Source: Zerene cesonia
Lineage: Eukaryota > Arthropoda > Insecta > Lepidoptera > Pieridae
Assembly: GCF_012273895.1 (NCBI RefSeq)
Contig: NC_052117.1
Span: 2,108,001 to 2,172,000 of the forward strand
Direction: 5' to 3'
Length of the DNA: 64,000 nt
Both the position numbers and the translations under genes were made by a program. Shown here piece by piece: positions 1-12,289 of this stretch (positions are counted from its first letter, which is position 1; each line of letters starts with the position of its first letter). Below the pieces are notes generated by a model that was not told the origin of the DNA, ran no database searches, and saw only the letters and a list, made by a program, of their open reading frames with translations.

Positions 1-169
1 TTGTTTGTCTGGAGGCATTGCATACAAAGTTTTGACGGGAAAACATCCAGGAGGATTACCGTGACATTTTAAAGTAGTATTAATTAAAATGTGGAATAGG
101 GATGGCATAGGACGACCTGTCTAAGGTTCGTGTGGGAACACGGGAATTAAAATACTATACGACTACTGT

Positions 170-284
170 GTGTTCATACTGCTGAGTTTCGTTTGGCGAG
201 TGGGGGAGCCGGAGGCCCATATCCCCTTCCCACTCCTTTCCTTTATTCTTCTAATCAGTCCTTTCTTAATCCCTTTCCACATAG
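170..284 (+). mobile_element. SINE-like element (GGAGCCGGAGGCCC family), partial
   Basis: Carries the family core GAGTGGGGGAGCCGGAGGCC followed by the pyrimidine-rich stretch (CCTTCCCACTCCTTTCC...). The 3' part with the ACCATCAGGCG box and poly(A) is missing. This is the first of several copies in the window; the full-length reference copies are at 37648 and 25913. Confidence 0.75.
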
Positions 285-2698
285 AATACTTTAAGAAAAT
301 GCCTCTCGATATCTACCTCTTTTGAAAACGCGTCCTGTTATATAGCAATTTTAGTATAAAATGTACAATGTGTTCATAAATTTAAATATTCCTTTACATT
401 CCTCCAGTAACATAAACTGTTCGTTCTGAAATGCATTATATTGTCTCTCAGATACATTGAAAAGTTCTATGTTTACTTCTACAAGATTGCTGGCTTTGAC
501 GTTCGGAAATTTTACATTTCTATGTATGATAGTTTGATTCACAAAGAAAGCTTGCTGCATTGTATTCACAGTCGACTCGACGGGTGATATTTATCACTTT
601 CAATAAGGTGTTGTGTTGACAATTTTAAATGTAATACGTTTTTTTTGTCATAGTAAGGAGGTGGTATGGTCGACTATTGCGTGACTATCGACTATGATAG
701 TCTGCAGATACGTAAGACTTTTGGGAGGACTTTAGCAAATTTTACGATTGTATTTAGAACTTTTTTGATTAGTAAATACAGTTTCAAATCTCGTTACATT
801 AATTTATTTATTATTAGTTAATAATATGACATTAAAGTAAGTTTTCACAACAAAATAACAAATATATCATGTAAGAAATGTATCATAATTTTATTTGTCT
901 TATTATAAATATATACATAGTTACTATTTTCCTATTTATAAAGTTAAACAATGTCAAATTATAAACTCGATTATAAATTCCAACATCCCCGAGAGAGTTA
1001 ATCTCATAATTGATAGACAGAGATTGATGCGCCTCAACGTTAAAAGGAAAGTTCTGGAGTTAGCAAGATCAATATTATTACGAACCTGTGTGTGAGTCAA
1101 ATTTATATATAAATAGCGGTAATATATTATATTGCATTTATTTTAATGGCTAACAAACGAATTTGAGGGTAGATATTTTATCCATGTATCAGAATTTTGT
1201 TGAAAAATCTATTAATTTATGTTATTACACATTATACTCTAAAAGCCATCAGAATCATAGTTAAATATTTAAAATACATAAATATAGGTACTTGTACTTG
1301 GTACTTATATAAGCTTTGCCAAAATATACTAAAGAAAAAGCTGGACAAATTTAGTTATATGAGAGGTAAATTACGTCAAAACATCTTGTTAAAATTTAAA
1401 AGTTGCGTTAAGATTTCAATTACACAATGAATCAATAAAAAATAAACATATTCATATAGAATTTATAACATTATGTATTAATACTTCTCACTTGAAGCAA
1501 ACGTTGGACAGAAGTACTGAATTGATTTTCGAACAGCTTATAAGGAAATTAAACTGTGTTGTTGTATCCACCAGTACGACGTAAAATATTTTCTTTTAAA
1601 ACAAATATTGTTCACTCTACCGCCCTTATGAATTGATTAATTTCTACACATTTTAACCTTATAACCTTATAAGCTACTGCTTTTAAAATGGTTATAAAAG
1701 TTGCAAGTAACCTACTTCTTGGTGAATGCAGCATTGAACCCAATCAACGCCAAGCTATAGCAAGAAATGCAGCATAATTTAAGCTTACCTTAAACCCCCA
1801 GCTCATTTGCATTCGCAATTAGCTTGAGCCAAGCTATATCTCGTCCGATTATATCTGTGGTTTATTGTTAGCTTTATACGTAGTGTTTATTTAATAAAGT
1901 TTTTATTAAAAGTGAAATATACACGAACGCATAGTTTCGATATAATACATATGGTTTGAATAAAAAAAAATGGCATGGCCTTTTCACTTTGTTCATGCTG
2001 AAATTATTTTGAAAGTCACAACTGTAGTATTACTTCGTAATAAGGAAATTATAATGGACTTTAATTTAGTGCATTTTTTAATATTATTTCGTTAGCCTTA
2101 TATGTGCATTGTAGGTTATGCTTTATATCCTTTAAATTCCTACAAATAAATACCTATTAATGAATCACATAGTATTCCTATCATCAGAGGGGTTATCGTG
2201 ACGTGTTATAGCAGAACTAAATCGAATATAAGAAAGTGATGGCGCTAGACTAGATTAAATCCTGCTTTAAGACGTAACATTATCCGTTTTGAAATCGATA
2301 ATATATACATATCAATCAATTCGCATAATTATAACCATCACGAGGATGCAATCATTATCAGATCCTAAAAAGCAGGCAAACGTCGATTGTGGTTAACAAT
2401 TAAAATGAAATACGTGACGAATTCACCGCTACAGATTTCAAATTGAACGCTAGCAGCGTGCCTAAATGAACATAGATCATATCATACAGAGAATATTACA
2501 GCAGGACGAAACCTTCATTATCGGAGACTAATTTATCGATGCTTAATTTAGAGTCAGGGTTCAATACCTATCACAGATTATGTTACAATAATAATCGATG
2601 TCTTAATAATAGTTTTGGTAACGTAAAGTGAACTCTAATTGAAGTAAGAACGTATTTAAATTACATCATGAAATTCGTGTTTTGTCACATATGAAAAC
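285..2698. other. AT-rich single-copy stretch, no gene recognised
   Basis: Open frames are short (77 codons or less) and none resembles a known domain. There is no tRNA and no repeat family that I recognise. Confidence 0.6.
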
Positions 2699-2882
2699 AC
2701 TAGCTGCGCCCCGCGGTTTTACCCGCGTGAGTCCGTATCCCGTAGGATAATCGGGATAAAAGGTTGCCTATGTGTTCTTCCAGTTCTAAAGCTCTCTACG
2801 TACCAAATTTCATTGCAATCGTTTCAGTAGTTTTTGCGTGGAAGAGTAACAATCTTTACAAACCTTCGCATTTATAGTAGAT
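2699..2882 (-). mobile_element. Lep1-like Helitron, full-length minus copy
   Basis: Begins with the reverse complement of the 3' terminus (ACTAGCTGCGCCCCGCGG), then the ACCCGCGTGAG half of the subterminal hairpin, ATCCCGTAGG, ACCAAATTTCATTGCAATCG and the 5' part CTTCGCATTTATAGTAGATT. All consensus blocks occur in order, with small differences. Non-coding and non-autonomous. Confidence 0.85.
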
Positions 2883-2916
2883 TCACAAGATTTTTGGTTT
2901 ATATTGGTTTACTATC

Positions 2917-3110
2917 GTTTGCCCGCGGCTTCACACGCGCTAAATTCGGAATAGTTTAATAGATGTTATTATACATATAAATCTTCCTCTTGAATCACTC
3001 TATCTATTAAAAAACACCATCAAAATCCGTTACGTAGCTCTAAAGATTTAAGCATATATAGGGACATAGGGACAGAGAAAGTGACTTTATTTGATACTAT
3101 GTAGTGATAC
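2917..3110 (-). mobile_element. Helitron-like family C element
   Basis: The minus-strand element shares blocks with 11670..11859 and 42994..43091: TTTGCCCGCGGCTTC, ATTCGGAATAGTTTAATAGA, ATTATACATATAAA, CATCAAAATC and ACTATGTAGTGAT. The 3' end is GC-rich (CGCGTG...GCGGGC) and the 5' end AT-rich, as in the Lep1-like copies. A CACTA microsatellite abuts its 5' end. Confidence 0.7.
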
Positions 3111-3134
3111 CACTACACTACACTACACTACACT
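3111..3134. repeat. (CACTA)n microsatellite
   Basis: CACTA repeated four times plus CACT, directly next to the 5' edge of the family C element whose own end reads TAGTGATAC. It probably grew from the element terminus. Confidence 0.85.
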
Positions 3135-3865
3135 TTGATTTATACGGTTGTTATATGAAACAAAAGAGCTGGCCTGTATTATCGAAACCATGCGATAAAT
3201 CACTGTCTTCGACATCAAGGGGTCTATTAGAGCAGATTGACAACTAAGTGCGACTTATGATAAGGGACACTCATCAGTCCCATCAAACACAATTAGCCGC
3301 AGACGTATTGTCTATTCCAACTGAATTAAAGATAAATCAATAAGTTCTTTATATTTATATATTTCAGATTATAAATTCGTAACAGTAAGCAAATCTTCTT
3401 GTGTATTCAGAAAATCTGATATTTTTTACTATCTCTCTTTAAATTATATCGGCAGTAGAATACTTACCGGGTCAGCCAGTTAACTCTATTTAATCAAGAG
3501 TATACCAATACCAGAATACCTATTATTTGTACACGAATTGCTACAGATGTATGATGCATAGAAAATCAGGAAATAAAACAAATAAAAACTTATTTATTCT
3601 TATCTGAAATGGCCGCCCTCCGTAGGTTCAGTTAACTGTTTTATATTTTAAGAATCTCTTAGTTGTTATATAAAGGAGACTTCGTTAGCTAAAACTAATT
3701 CGGGCATGAATATTTTCAGCTCAAAAATTCAGCGAATATTCCAAGAGGCACACGGTAATTGTGTTTACCTTGTAAACTGACTGTCTCTGTACACACCCCC
3801 TTTCGCCTCGAGATATGAATCTTCCGTGAATACATTTAATTTACGTTTATACAAATAATAAAACA
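3135..3865. other. Single-copy stretch, no gene recognised
   Basis: AT-rich, with no reading frame worth reporting and no recognised repeat. A block at about 3715..3760 has two AATATT-containing motifs (GAATATTTTCAGC and GCGAATATTCC), but no firm call is possible. Confidence 0.5.
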
Positions 3866-4080
3866 TTGAATAGAAGTAAAAAGGTTTGCGCCCGAAGACG
3901 AAGTAGTCAAAGCACACGGGTCAAAGGAAAAACAATCCGGAGTCCTAGCACAGCTCCAATCTCGTGGGGTATCCGAATTAAAAAATTTGTTTCGTTGCGT
4001 GTACCACTATATAGTACCAAAACTCATCCAAATCGGTTCAATGGTTTAGGCGTAAATAAGATACGAACAGAGTTAATATA
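3866..4080. repeat. Degenerate interspersed-repeat relic
   Basis: The end of this block, around 4024..4075 (CATCCAAATCGGTTCAATGG then TTTAGGCGTAAATAAGATAC), resembles the CATCAAAATCGGTTCAGTAG-type internal segment common to many lepidopteran interspersed repeats. The overlapping open frame has no real ATG at its start and is not called as a gene. Confidence 0.4.
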
Positions 4081-5128
4081 ACTATATATAACTTATATAA
4101 CTATATAAGCTCAGAACTCAATAAATATCACTAAAATAGGTCACAATAAATCGCATTTTCAGATATATTCCTGTTTCTATACAATCTGTGTAATTTATAT
4201 TCAAACTAGTTCTGTATTTGATTTTGATTCTCCAACGAGCGAGTCTAAATAAACATAACCCACTTGCTATTTCCAAAATCACATATTTACTTAAAGCTCT
4301 GAAAGGTACTTACTCGAATGTTCAACGAGCCTTCGATGTCACGACAAATAAATCAGACTATACTTTTGATTTGTATTTATTTGATGATGGGATTGATTAT
4401 TCTTTATTGATGCTAAAGGAACGGAGAAGTTTATGTATATTTTGGCCAAAGCCAAGTGTAAGTATTGGTGTATATTATATAGTAGATTGTACGGTAAGTG
4501 CTCAGGGGGAAATTCGCGCATAAACACTAGCAACACTGCTGGTGTTGTAGCAGCTATGCCGGTATCTTAAAAGTCATAGTCTCTATTCCTTTATGATGTA
4601 ATTGAGAAACGGGACTTCTAGTTTTTATTAAACAATTCTATAAATAATATACTAATACAGACCAGTCCATTCACCACTTATTTAAATTTAAGTCGCAAAG
4701 CATTTTCGCGGAAGAAAATTCAATAGTAATAAAATTCAAACTGTGCGACCCGCTGTAATCGCGATGTTTCAAGTCGTTTGAATTTCAACGAATTGTATTG
4801 TTCTACTGCATATAGGATAAGGGTGTCTTTGGAACTATTGGTTGTATTTCAGTTATGTAAGATGGCAATGTTAGCAATTGCTAAAAACAAATGCTATAAT
4901 ATTTTAATCATTTTAAATATATGGTAGCTATTTACTACATGCAACAATTCTCTTTGTATGCATTGAAAATAAACAACAATCTCAATAAAATCTACTTGTA
5001 GGAGTTGGTACAAATGTGATATTTATAATAGAAGTTTTGTTATTCTATGACCTGAAAACGATATCATGGATCTGAAATAGACTTAGCGTAGGTATAGATT
5101 TTTCTTAAAATAGTTAATAGTTAATTAA
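4081..5128. other. AT-rich single-copy stretch, no gene recognised
   Basis: Two overlapping frames of 101 and 65 codons lie on opposite strands. Neither shows a recognisable domain, and both are within the size range expected by chance. Confidence 0.5.
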
Positions 5129-5270
5129 CCGCCCCGCGGTTTTACCCGCATAAGTCCGTATCCCGTAGGAATATCGAGATAAAATGTTGCCTATATGTTA
5201 TTCCAGAAAGAGCAACAAACACAGACACATCCTCACAAACTTTCGGATTTATAATTAGGAAAGTAGGATA
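5129..5270 (-). mobile_element. Lep1-like Helitron, internally deleted
   Basis: The 3' end (GCCCCGCGGTTTTACCCGC, TCCGTATCCCGTAGG, GTTGCCTATATGTTATTCCAG) joins directly to AAGAGCAACAAACACAGAC and the 5' end. About 60 bases of the middle, including the ACCAAATTTCATTGCAATCG block, are missing. The terminal ACTAGCT is also eroded. Confidence 0.8.
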
Positions 5271-5807
5271 TATTCTTTATTATTCGGGTACAATGTGAAC
5301 TAATATGAGAAAGAAATAAGAATTATACCATATTATTGAATAAAACGTATAATAAAGCTATAAAATACTCCCTTATTTTATAGGTTTTGATTATAAATCG
5401 GACGTAAAAGTCAGAATAAGATAAATTCTTAATGTAATTATCAGAAATTGTAATAATATTAATTCTGACACGACAGGAGTTCGGCCTGATGGAATTCATT
5501 ATGATAATTGAGTTGCGATCGAATGGAACTCAGTATTTGCTGATATTCGATTTACGTAAGGACATATTAGCGATTTTAATTTTTATGCTGATTTCATTTG
5601 GATATTTCAAAGTTCCAGACATAATTTTTTTTAAATTTTTATTAATATTAGGTATATAAATTAATATAAGTAGATATATTATAATAATGTAACGTTAAAT
5701 GTATCTATAGTGAACTGAAAGGCAATTGTATAAATAAAGCTAGATTCTCATAAAATTGTAAATTGAAATATATGATAATAAATAAACTCCTTGTCTTTGT
5801 CCACTCT

Positions 5808-5848
5808 TAATAAACTTTCGCATTTATAATATTAGTAGGAAGTAGGAG
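5808..5848 (-). mobile_element. Lep1-like Helitron 5'-end remnant
   Basis: Only the reverse complement of the 5' end survives: AAACTTTCGCATTTATAATA followed by TTAGTAGGA, then extra AGTAGGA-type units. Confidence 0.65.
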
Positions 5849-6248
5849 TGTAGGAAGGATAGGATATATGCGAAAGTAATACGATACTATAGATAGTTGT
5901 AACAACAATGTAACAACAATTACCATATCATATTACTGAACTTGTTAGGAATCCAGGTCAGCTAGCTTTTTATATTTGGATCATGACAGGTGAATGACCA
6001 TCTTACGACCTAGAGTCTAATTTTATTGGCATACTGCTTGTGAATTAGGTTTCATCGAGATCGAAATAAAACAGCTGCTGTTTTATTTTAGGAGTTAATA
6101 TTGATTCTTAGATCTATGAGACAGTTATTTTAACGATTTTTTAATTTGATATAAAAATACAAATTAGTATAAATATGTGATTAAATTTTATTGAGGTAGT
6201 GTTAACTTAAACGATGAAACATTTGGTGACCTGAGGAAACACAATCTA

Positions 6249-6395
6249 TCTATACTAATATAAAGCTGAAGAGTTTGTTGGTTAAACGCAGGAATCCTAG
6301 GAACTACTGGTTCGATTTGAAAAATTTTTTTCAGTGTTAGATAGCCCATATCTTGAGAAAGTGAACCACGGGCGAAACCGGGGCGGACCGCTAAT
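6249..6395 (+). mobile_element. Helitron-like family B element
   Basis: Starts TCTATACTAATATAAAGCTG. It contains GAACTACTGGTTCGATTTGA and TTTCAGTGTTAGATAGCCCA, and ends CGGGCGAAACCGGGGCGGAC then CGCTAAT. It follows the same plan as 47377..47564, whose end is CGGACCGCTAGT. The TC start and CTAR-like end fit a non-autonomous Helitron. Confidence 0.75.
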
Positions 6396-6654
6396 CTTGA
6401 ATAAATTGGCACATTTAAATATATGTGTGATTTTATGTACTAAATAAATATTTTTATTAAATTGTTCATCGACTGAGGAGAAACCTCTTTGGATGCTATA
6501 ATGGGACTTAGAAAATAGGATGAAAACCCACGGAATTATATAGTTAAAAACCAAATATATGATATCTTTGTTCTCTATTAAAGGTTTGGAATGAAAACAC
6601 AAAATGGCCTTCGTGCAGCTGTTTTTCTAACATTAAAGTAATATTAACAGGCAA

Positions 6655-6970
6655 TTATCTAAGCGCAAATGTAGCATGTACATCGAGACATTCATAATCG
6701 AAACACGATACGAAATTCCCACAACTGACGCGTACATCGCTCTCCATCTTGGTAAACACGTGACTGCGCCTTTTGAAATTCATATGTAACAGGCAGTGGA
6801 AGTTCAGTTCGGAACAATACCGCTTAGGTGTATTAGGTCGCACTGCGCAGCGATGCAGCGGGGTCAATGACACTCGGCACGGATGATATTGTTCTAGGCT
6901 GTATAGACTAACTGTTTGAATGTATGCAAGTGCATTGTTAGGCCTTAGGAATAAAAGGCTTTTATATGGC
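6655..6970 (-). promoter_or_regulatory. Possible minus-strand promoter region
   Basis: A GC- and CpG-richer single-copy block (CGACGCG/TGCGCAG-type words) next to a strong TATA-like sequence on the minus strand, CCATATAAAAG (plus 6959..6969). A start site would be expected near 6935. No coding exon is visible downstream on that strand; the overlapping 72-codon frame lacks an ATG start. Speculative. Confidence 0.22.
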
Positions 6971-7136
6971 GTGGGCGCAGTGGTGTCTGCAATTGCCTTT
7001 GGCGGGTTTGGGATAACAGTTCGGAGTCGTCTTGTAATATAAGTAAAATGTGGCAGAAAGAGATTACTATTAATAAAACACTTTTCCCAATGAGGGATAG
7101 TGCTGCTTTAAAAATACTACTTGTAAGGAAAGTCAT

Positions 7137-7693
7137 TATTTTTACTGCAAAAATTGAAAAAACATTTATACGTTATTAATAATTTTATGTTTTAATCTAT
7201 TCCATTGTGTAATTTTAAAGTTTTATACAGTCATTTTATTCCAAGTGTTCTCTTAAATAAAACGTCATTACTATCGGTCTCTAAATATTACAAACCAGAC
7301 TACTAAACTAAACTTTGTTATCGGGTCAAGGAAAGAACCCACGTACAAGAATTACGTAAATGCGTTGCATTCACCACACCCACCTGAGCTGTGAATGGAA
7401 TAGTAAAGCGGATGAATGTATTTGATATTGTACTTTAAATAGATATTAATAAATCACTATATCCCGTTAAGATTCTATTGAAATAGACGTTCTTTTTCTT
7501 GTTATTCGGACGTGGACTTGAGGTTTGCGTAAGGAATGTCAAATTTAATTGTCCGAAAGAAGTGTCCTGTTCAGTACAGGTTTTTTTATATAGTTGGAAG
7601 AAAGTCACGTGTTTTGCATTTGTCTCAGATAAGTTATTTCATAAAGAAGTAGTAAGTAGTGTGTATTTTTAAACAGTGTATATGTGCAATAAA
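7137..7693. other. Single-copy stretch, no gene recognised
   Basis: AT-rich, without coding, RNA or repeat signals that I can support. Confidence 0.5.
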
Positions 7694-7872
7694 CTTACGT
7701 ATAAAATTCTCGTGTCACAGTTTTCGTTGCCATACTCCTCCGAAACGGCTTGACCGGTTCTTATGAAATTTTGTGTGCATATCGGGTATGTTTGAGAATT
7801 GGCTAACATCTATTTTTCTTACCTCTAAATGATCAGAGTAAGGCAGAACAGCGTTTGCCAGGTGCAGCTAGT
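7694..7872 (+). mobile_element. Helitron-like family E element
   Basis: Contains CTCCGAAACGGCTTGACCGG, TATGAAATTTTGTGTGCATA and the end GTTTGCCAGGTGCAGCTAGT. The CTAGT terminus is shared with the other families. This internal sequence is a common lepidopteran interspersed repeat. Single copy here. Confidence 0.65.
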
Positions 7873-10528
7873 AAACTTATATAAATGCTCAGTGCGGTAT
7901 GCATATTTTTGTATATCTTTTAAAAAAATAACCAAAAAAAAAACAAAACATAATGAATGAAAACTAAACCCACCAAACTACGATGCGAGTGATAAATTAG
8001 TTACTTTGTACTTAATTTTACTAGATTTAGTTTATACTTAAACATTTTTATAAAAAAAATGTAATATGTATATCGCTAGAGATTTCGTGATATCTCTGAT
8101 ATCCCAGCGACATATTAACTAATTCATGAAACATCAGTCAGTCGTCAGTCCGCAAATTTGATAAAACTGTATAAAACTCATATAAAAACCGTCTTGCGTA
8201 GTTCTAAGAGTGAAACATATTCAAAACATACGCTTTATTATGTGGCCAAGTATGGTTTACGTTGGCTGCTTGCTAATCAATCTATTTACAAATGTTAAAC
8301 GCGTGTCAACAGGATATTATACACATCCTGTATAATGTATTAAAACGATGGAACGAATGAGTTGAGTTATAGAATTAAATGCGATGCTACAGAATGAGTT
8401 GAGTTGTTTAAAAATAGATGGGATGAATGATGATGAGTTTGTGGGATTTAGAATTAAGTTTTAGATAGGGATACGTAGTATAGTATAGTAGTAGTAATAG
8501 ATAGTTTGGAAGTTATTGTACCTAAATGTATGTATATATTCTATACGTTGAAATAATATGTTATGTTAAATATAAAGCGTACAGTACATAAGTGTTTCAT
8601 TATAGATTATTTTATTTATAATATTTAATTAATATAAATTAAGTGATAAAATATATGTAACGGTTGCACACTGAGATTATGTCTATTGTTTTGCTTGCCT
8701 CATTTATTTCTAGAGGAAATAGAAAAAGGTGGTGTTAAGTTTACTGGGTAATCCAGTTTATTATAAGCTTATATTACGTGTCTTGGAAACTATATTGAAA
8801 ATGTTGTAGAATCTTGATTTAAGCCTTCAAATGTTTATATTAGGATAAGATTCAGATATAAATTACATATATAATATAAAGTTTGTAAAGAATTTTCAAA
8901 CATACAAAACGGTTGTAGTACCTACTCTATCCTCTGAACCGATTACAAATACTTTCACCTTCCATATACGTAATCCTTGAATGCTAAAGTCAATACATGT
9001 ACCATGACCGAAGCCGGGGCGCAGTTAGTCGGACAATAAGTCGCTACACGTTTCCACGAGCATTTTATTATTGCGAATATAGAGTTTCGATAGTCGGATG
9101 TATTCATTTGCCACTACGTTCATCCTACGCTTCTACTTTGATAAGCGTCATCATTTGTCAATGGAAAGACCTGAAATTAATGAAATGAAATATTCTTTAT
9201 TACTCAACAAACAATAATGTACAAAAAAAAACAGGAAATGTCGTGGAAAGACCTGGTTCTTTTTGGTTCAATGTTGCTAACCTCTCGTACCTTGTCTTAG
9301 ACTGCTACTACAAGTAAATACTATACGCTGATACTATAAGATGTATGATTATGATTCGTCAGATATATGTTAAAGCCAAACACGTTTGACATGCGAATAT
9401 AACGAAATTTCGATGAAACTTGCTAACGTAAAGTTGGTGTGCAATTAATGTTTGGAGGTATGTGAGCTGAACTCGTATTTCGTTTGTAACAACATAATAA
9501 GTGTTTTGAGTTTTGTGGAACTTCTGACGCGAAGTTAGTTACATTTCAGAACTAAAATAAAACTAAAGTATTTAATTGCATCACGTTTCCTTTACGAGCG
9601 CGCGCGAGCTACGCTTTAAGATTTCCTCTAAAATTATTAAACGAAGTTATTTCGAACAATGTTATTATAAAAATGTTTGGAAAAAGTACATGTATTGTTT
9701 TATTAGGTATCTAAATCTTTGTTTAACCCGATATTTGTAACATATTTCTTTGTTGCGTTTGTGTAATTTTATATTTTAACTTTGTAAACATAGCATTATA
9801 GTTATTTATCTATACAATACAGTCTGTATTACGCAAATCAGATAGCTCATTAATTAATTCTAAATTGTCATGAAGACCTTTGTAGTATATACCTACTCCA
9901 GTTTTACTAACAGCAAATAAAAAAGGCAGGTACTATAAAATAAGTCCGATCAAACCATTGTTTCATTTTTCTATTCCTATTACCTATACTTGCTTTATCA
10001 ATTCTAGGAATTATAAATTGCCTTCATAAAAATAATTTATAGCAATAATTTATATTCAATATTAAAAGAAGTTATTCTAAATCATAATTCTCAGTATTTT
10101 CACTCAAGACTATTTATACCAAATAGCCAATTACGTAGAAGCACTTACAGGGCCTTAGCGAAGCAATAAGCAATAATAATTGGTACATCATTATCGATAA
10201 CAGATCTAATCATATTAAGCTTCTTATCCGCATAAAACAACGGCGCAACAAAGACAGCGAATAGGGCTGGGTTGCTTTGAACGAGGTTGGTTTTCAGAGT
10301 ACTGACTTCTCAAAGAAACCGAACAAAAGGGGCCCGTACTCTGAACCCTGAGGGACGACCATTCAGTGAATTCACAATCACGAGCAAGATTTCGCTTTGG
10401 TGTTTGGTTTTCACTTCTGTCATTACGCGAATTTTGGTATTTTTTAGACGGGCTTGTGGGGCTTACGATTTTTAGGTTAGTCGATAGACATTTTTTTTAA
10501 ATATCGTGAAAATGAAATCGTGAATTAT
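7873..10528. other. Single-copy stretch with minor tandem words
   Basis: No gene is recognised. The 14-mer GAATGAGTTGAGTT occurs at 8355..8368 and 8392..8405. A TAGTATAGTA-type simple repeat lies at about 8477..8505. A short GCGCGCGCGAGC word is at about 9599. Open frames are 63 codons or less. Confidence 0.5.
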
Positions 10529-10639
10529 AATTTGGTACGTAGACTGCTGGACAACTGGAATAACATATAGGCAACTTTTTATCCCGATATTCCTACGGGA
10601 TACGGACTTACGTGGGTGTAACCGCGGAGCGCAGCTAGT
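10529..10639 (+). mobile_element. Lep1-like Helitron, 5'-truncated
   Basis: Picks up the consensus at AATTTGGTACGTAGACTGCT and continues through GGAATAACATATAGGCAACT, ATTCCTACGGGATACGGACT and the terminal GCGCAGCTAGT. The first ~90 bases are missing. Confidence 0.8.
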
Positions 10640-11416
10640 ATTTAATAATAAAAATAAAATTTCAACCCTTTTTGTTCCTGTTTAAAATATGTTATGTATG
10701 GTTGCTTGATCGAGATAGCTTAGGAGACATAAGGCCACCATTTATGAATGTTTGTTTTTTTACATCGTATTTTCTATTTGTATTTGTGTACACTTTAGCT
10801 TTTCGCATTCATTAATTCAAACTCAAGAAAATTTTATTCATTTAAACTTTTCACGTGTTTTAAGGATTAAAAATCTGATGTAGTATATAAAATGAAACAG
10901 AATATATCATTTAATAAAATAAACACAAGTAAAATTAAACAATGAATATTAAACCGGAGTTACTGATAATGAAGAGTGACTAGAAAAGCCGAGTTATATC
11001 TTTATGAAGTACATATACACTTCAATCAAATTATCCAACGGAAAACATTAAATTCCAGGATAAATATGTAAAACACGCATTATAGCTAAACCGAGGCCAT
11101 AAATAAAAAACATTAAAGCAAGCACATTCGGCACAGGGTAATTAAATTCAGACGCACCATTGTCACCGTTAGCTTTAAGCGCCCATAAAAATTACAATAT
11201 GTTCGAGTCTTTTATTGAACACGAAAGTAATGCTCGAGTTTCATAAGGTTTTTTAGATATTAATCTGTGGAACTGTGTACATTTTTGTTCGGTTAGGTTA
11301 TGTCGAATTATAGCCTTCATTAAATAGTAATGTTGTGAAACGATAGTTTGTCATGAAACGTACATACGTAATGTTGGTGTTTCTACATTTATGATTGTAT
11401 GAAATTTTTATGTACT
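10640..11416. other. AT-rich single-copy stretch
   Basis: Nothing recognised. No frame above 60 codons, no repeat and no RNA. Confidence 0.5.
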
Positions 11417-11653
11417 ACTAGACGCTCGTCCCGGTTCCGTTTATCAAGATTCTGGTGCGTTCCATAGGAGATCCCAGGATCCCTGCTTTTGTGCTTTGAG
11501 TTTGGCCGCCGAGGAGGTTATAGTGGGTAGAAATCCCACATGCTCTACTTTTCCCCCAAAGCTAGAGCATCTTTGGAAGATTTCCTCCAAGTTAAAAAAA
11601 AAGATATCAAGATTCCAGTTTTATCCCAAGTGAGCATTTCATCGGTAAGATAA
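11417..11653 (-). mobile_element. Helitron-like family G copy, split by a LINE tail
   Basis: Minus-strand copy of the family at 55940..56157. It begins ACTAGACGCTCGTCC and continues to TTTATCAAGATTC, where it is interrupted at 11453. It resumes at 11616 with CAGTTTTATCCCAAGTGAGC and ATTTCATCGG, which aligns to the reverse complement of TCCGATTAAATGCTCCC in the 56 kb copy. Confidence 0.72.
11453..11604 (+). mobile_element. Non-LTR retrotransposon 3' fragment with A-rich tail and target duplication
   Basis: The inserted segment ends AAGATTTCCTCCAAG then an A-rich tail. It is flanked by an 11-bp duplication TATCAAGATTC (11442..11452 and 11605..11615), the hallmark of target-primed reverse transcription. 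The 3' end resembles that of the element at 14817..15069 (AGATTTCCCC...poly-A), so the two may share a parent LINE. Confidence 0.72.
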
Positions 11654-11669
11654 TTTACTAACTTATAAT

Positions 11670-11859
11670 AACTACAAAGTATAAAACAAAGTCGCTTTCT
11701 CTGGCCCTATGTCACTATGTACGCTAAGAATATTTAAAACTACTCAAACGATTTTGATGAGGTTTTTTCTTAATAGAAAGACAGATTCAAGAGGAAGGTT
11801 TATGTGTATATAAACCACTCCGAATTTAACGCGTGCGAAGCCACGGGCAAAAGCTAGTA
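11670..11859 (+). mobile_element. Helitron-like family C element, plus copy
   Basis: Contains AGTATAAAACAAAGTCGCTT, ACTCAAACGATTTTGATGAG, AAGAGGAAGGTTTATGTGTA, CACTCCGAATTTAACGCGTG and the end CCACGGGCAAAAGCTAGT. It is the reverse complement of the elements at 2917 and 42994. It lies immediately after the family G copy, forming a tandem composite. Confidence 0.72.
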
Positions 11860-12289
11860 TAAGATTGGGGCATGTTATAAATATAATATCCTATGAGCAT
11901 TACACTAATAACATGGATCTGTAAGGCCAAGGCAAAAAATTATCATATAATGTTAAAATTAACGATATATTTTATTAAAATAAATAAATATTTCTAAAAT
12001 TGAGATTTTATTGAAGACATAATACATTATGTGTGAGTTATTGTACAGTTTATTTGCGTATATACTACTATATTTACTATATTTAATATACTTGAATTAT
12101 AGCGAAATGTATATATGCAAATTGAAACAAATAATTCTATAGTTCGTAAAATAATATAATTAATAAAATTGGTACTAGTTACCCATACTCTTTGTACACC
12201 ACGTATAACATTAAAAATTCTCAACTATTCACAACATTAAATAAACATTAACATAACGCGATTCGCTAAAGCGTAACACTGCAAAATAT
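11860..12289. other. Very AT-rich single-copy stretch
   Basis: Nothing beyond low-complexity AT and a 65-codon minus-strand frame without recognisable content. Confidence 0.5.

Noticed and set aside
3111..3134. Possible CRISPR or satellite array
   Set aside because: Only a five-base unit repeated about five times; there are no spacer-repeat structures anywhere in this nuclear eukaryotic window.
8355..8405. Two GAATGAGTTGAGTT copies as a tandem element
   Set aside because: Only two copies with unrelated sequence between them; too little to call a repeat family.
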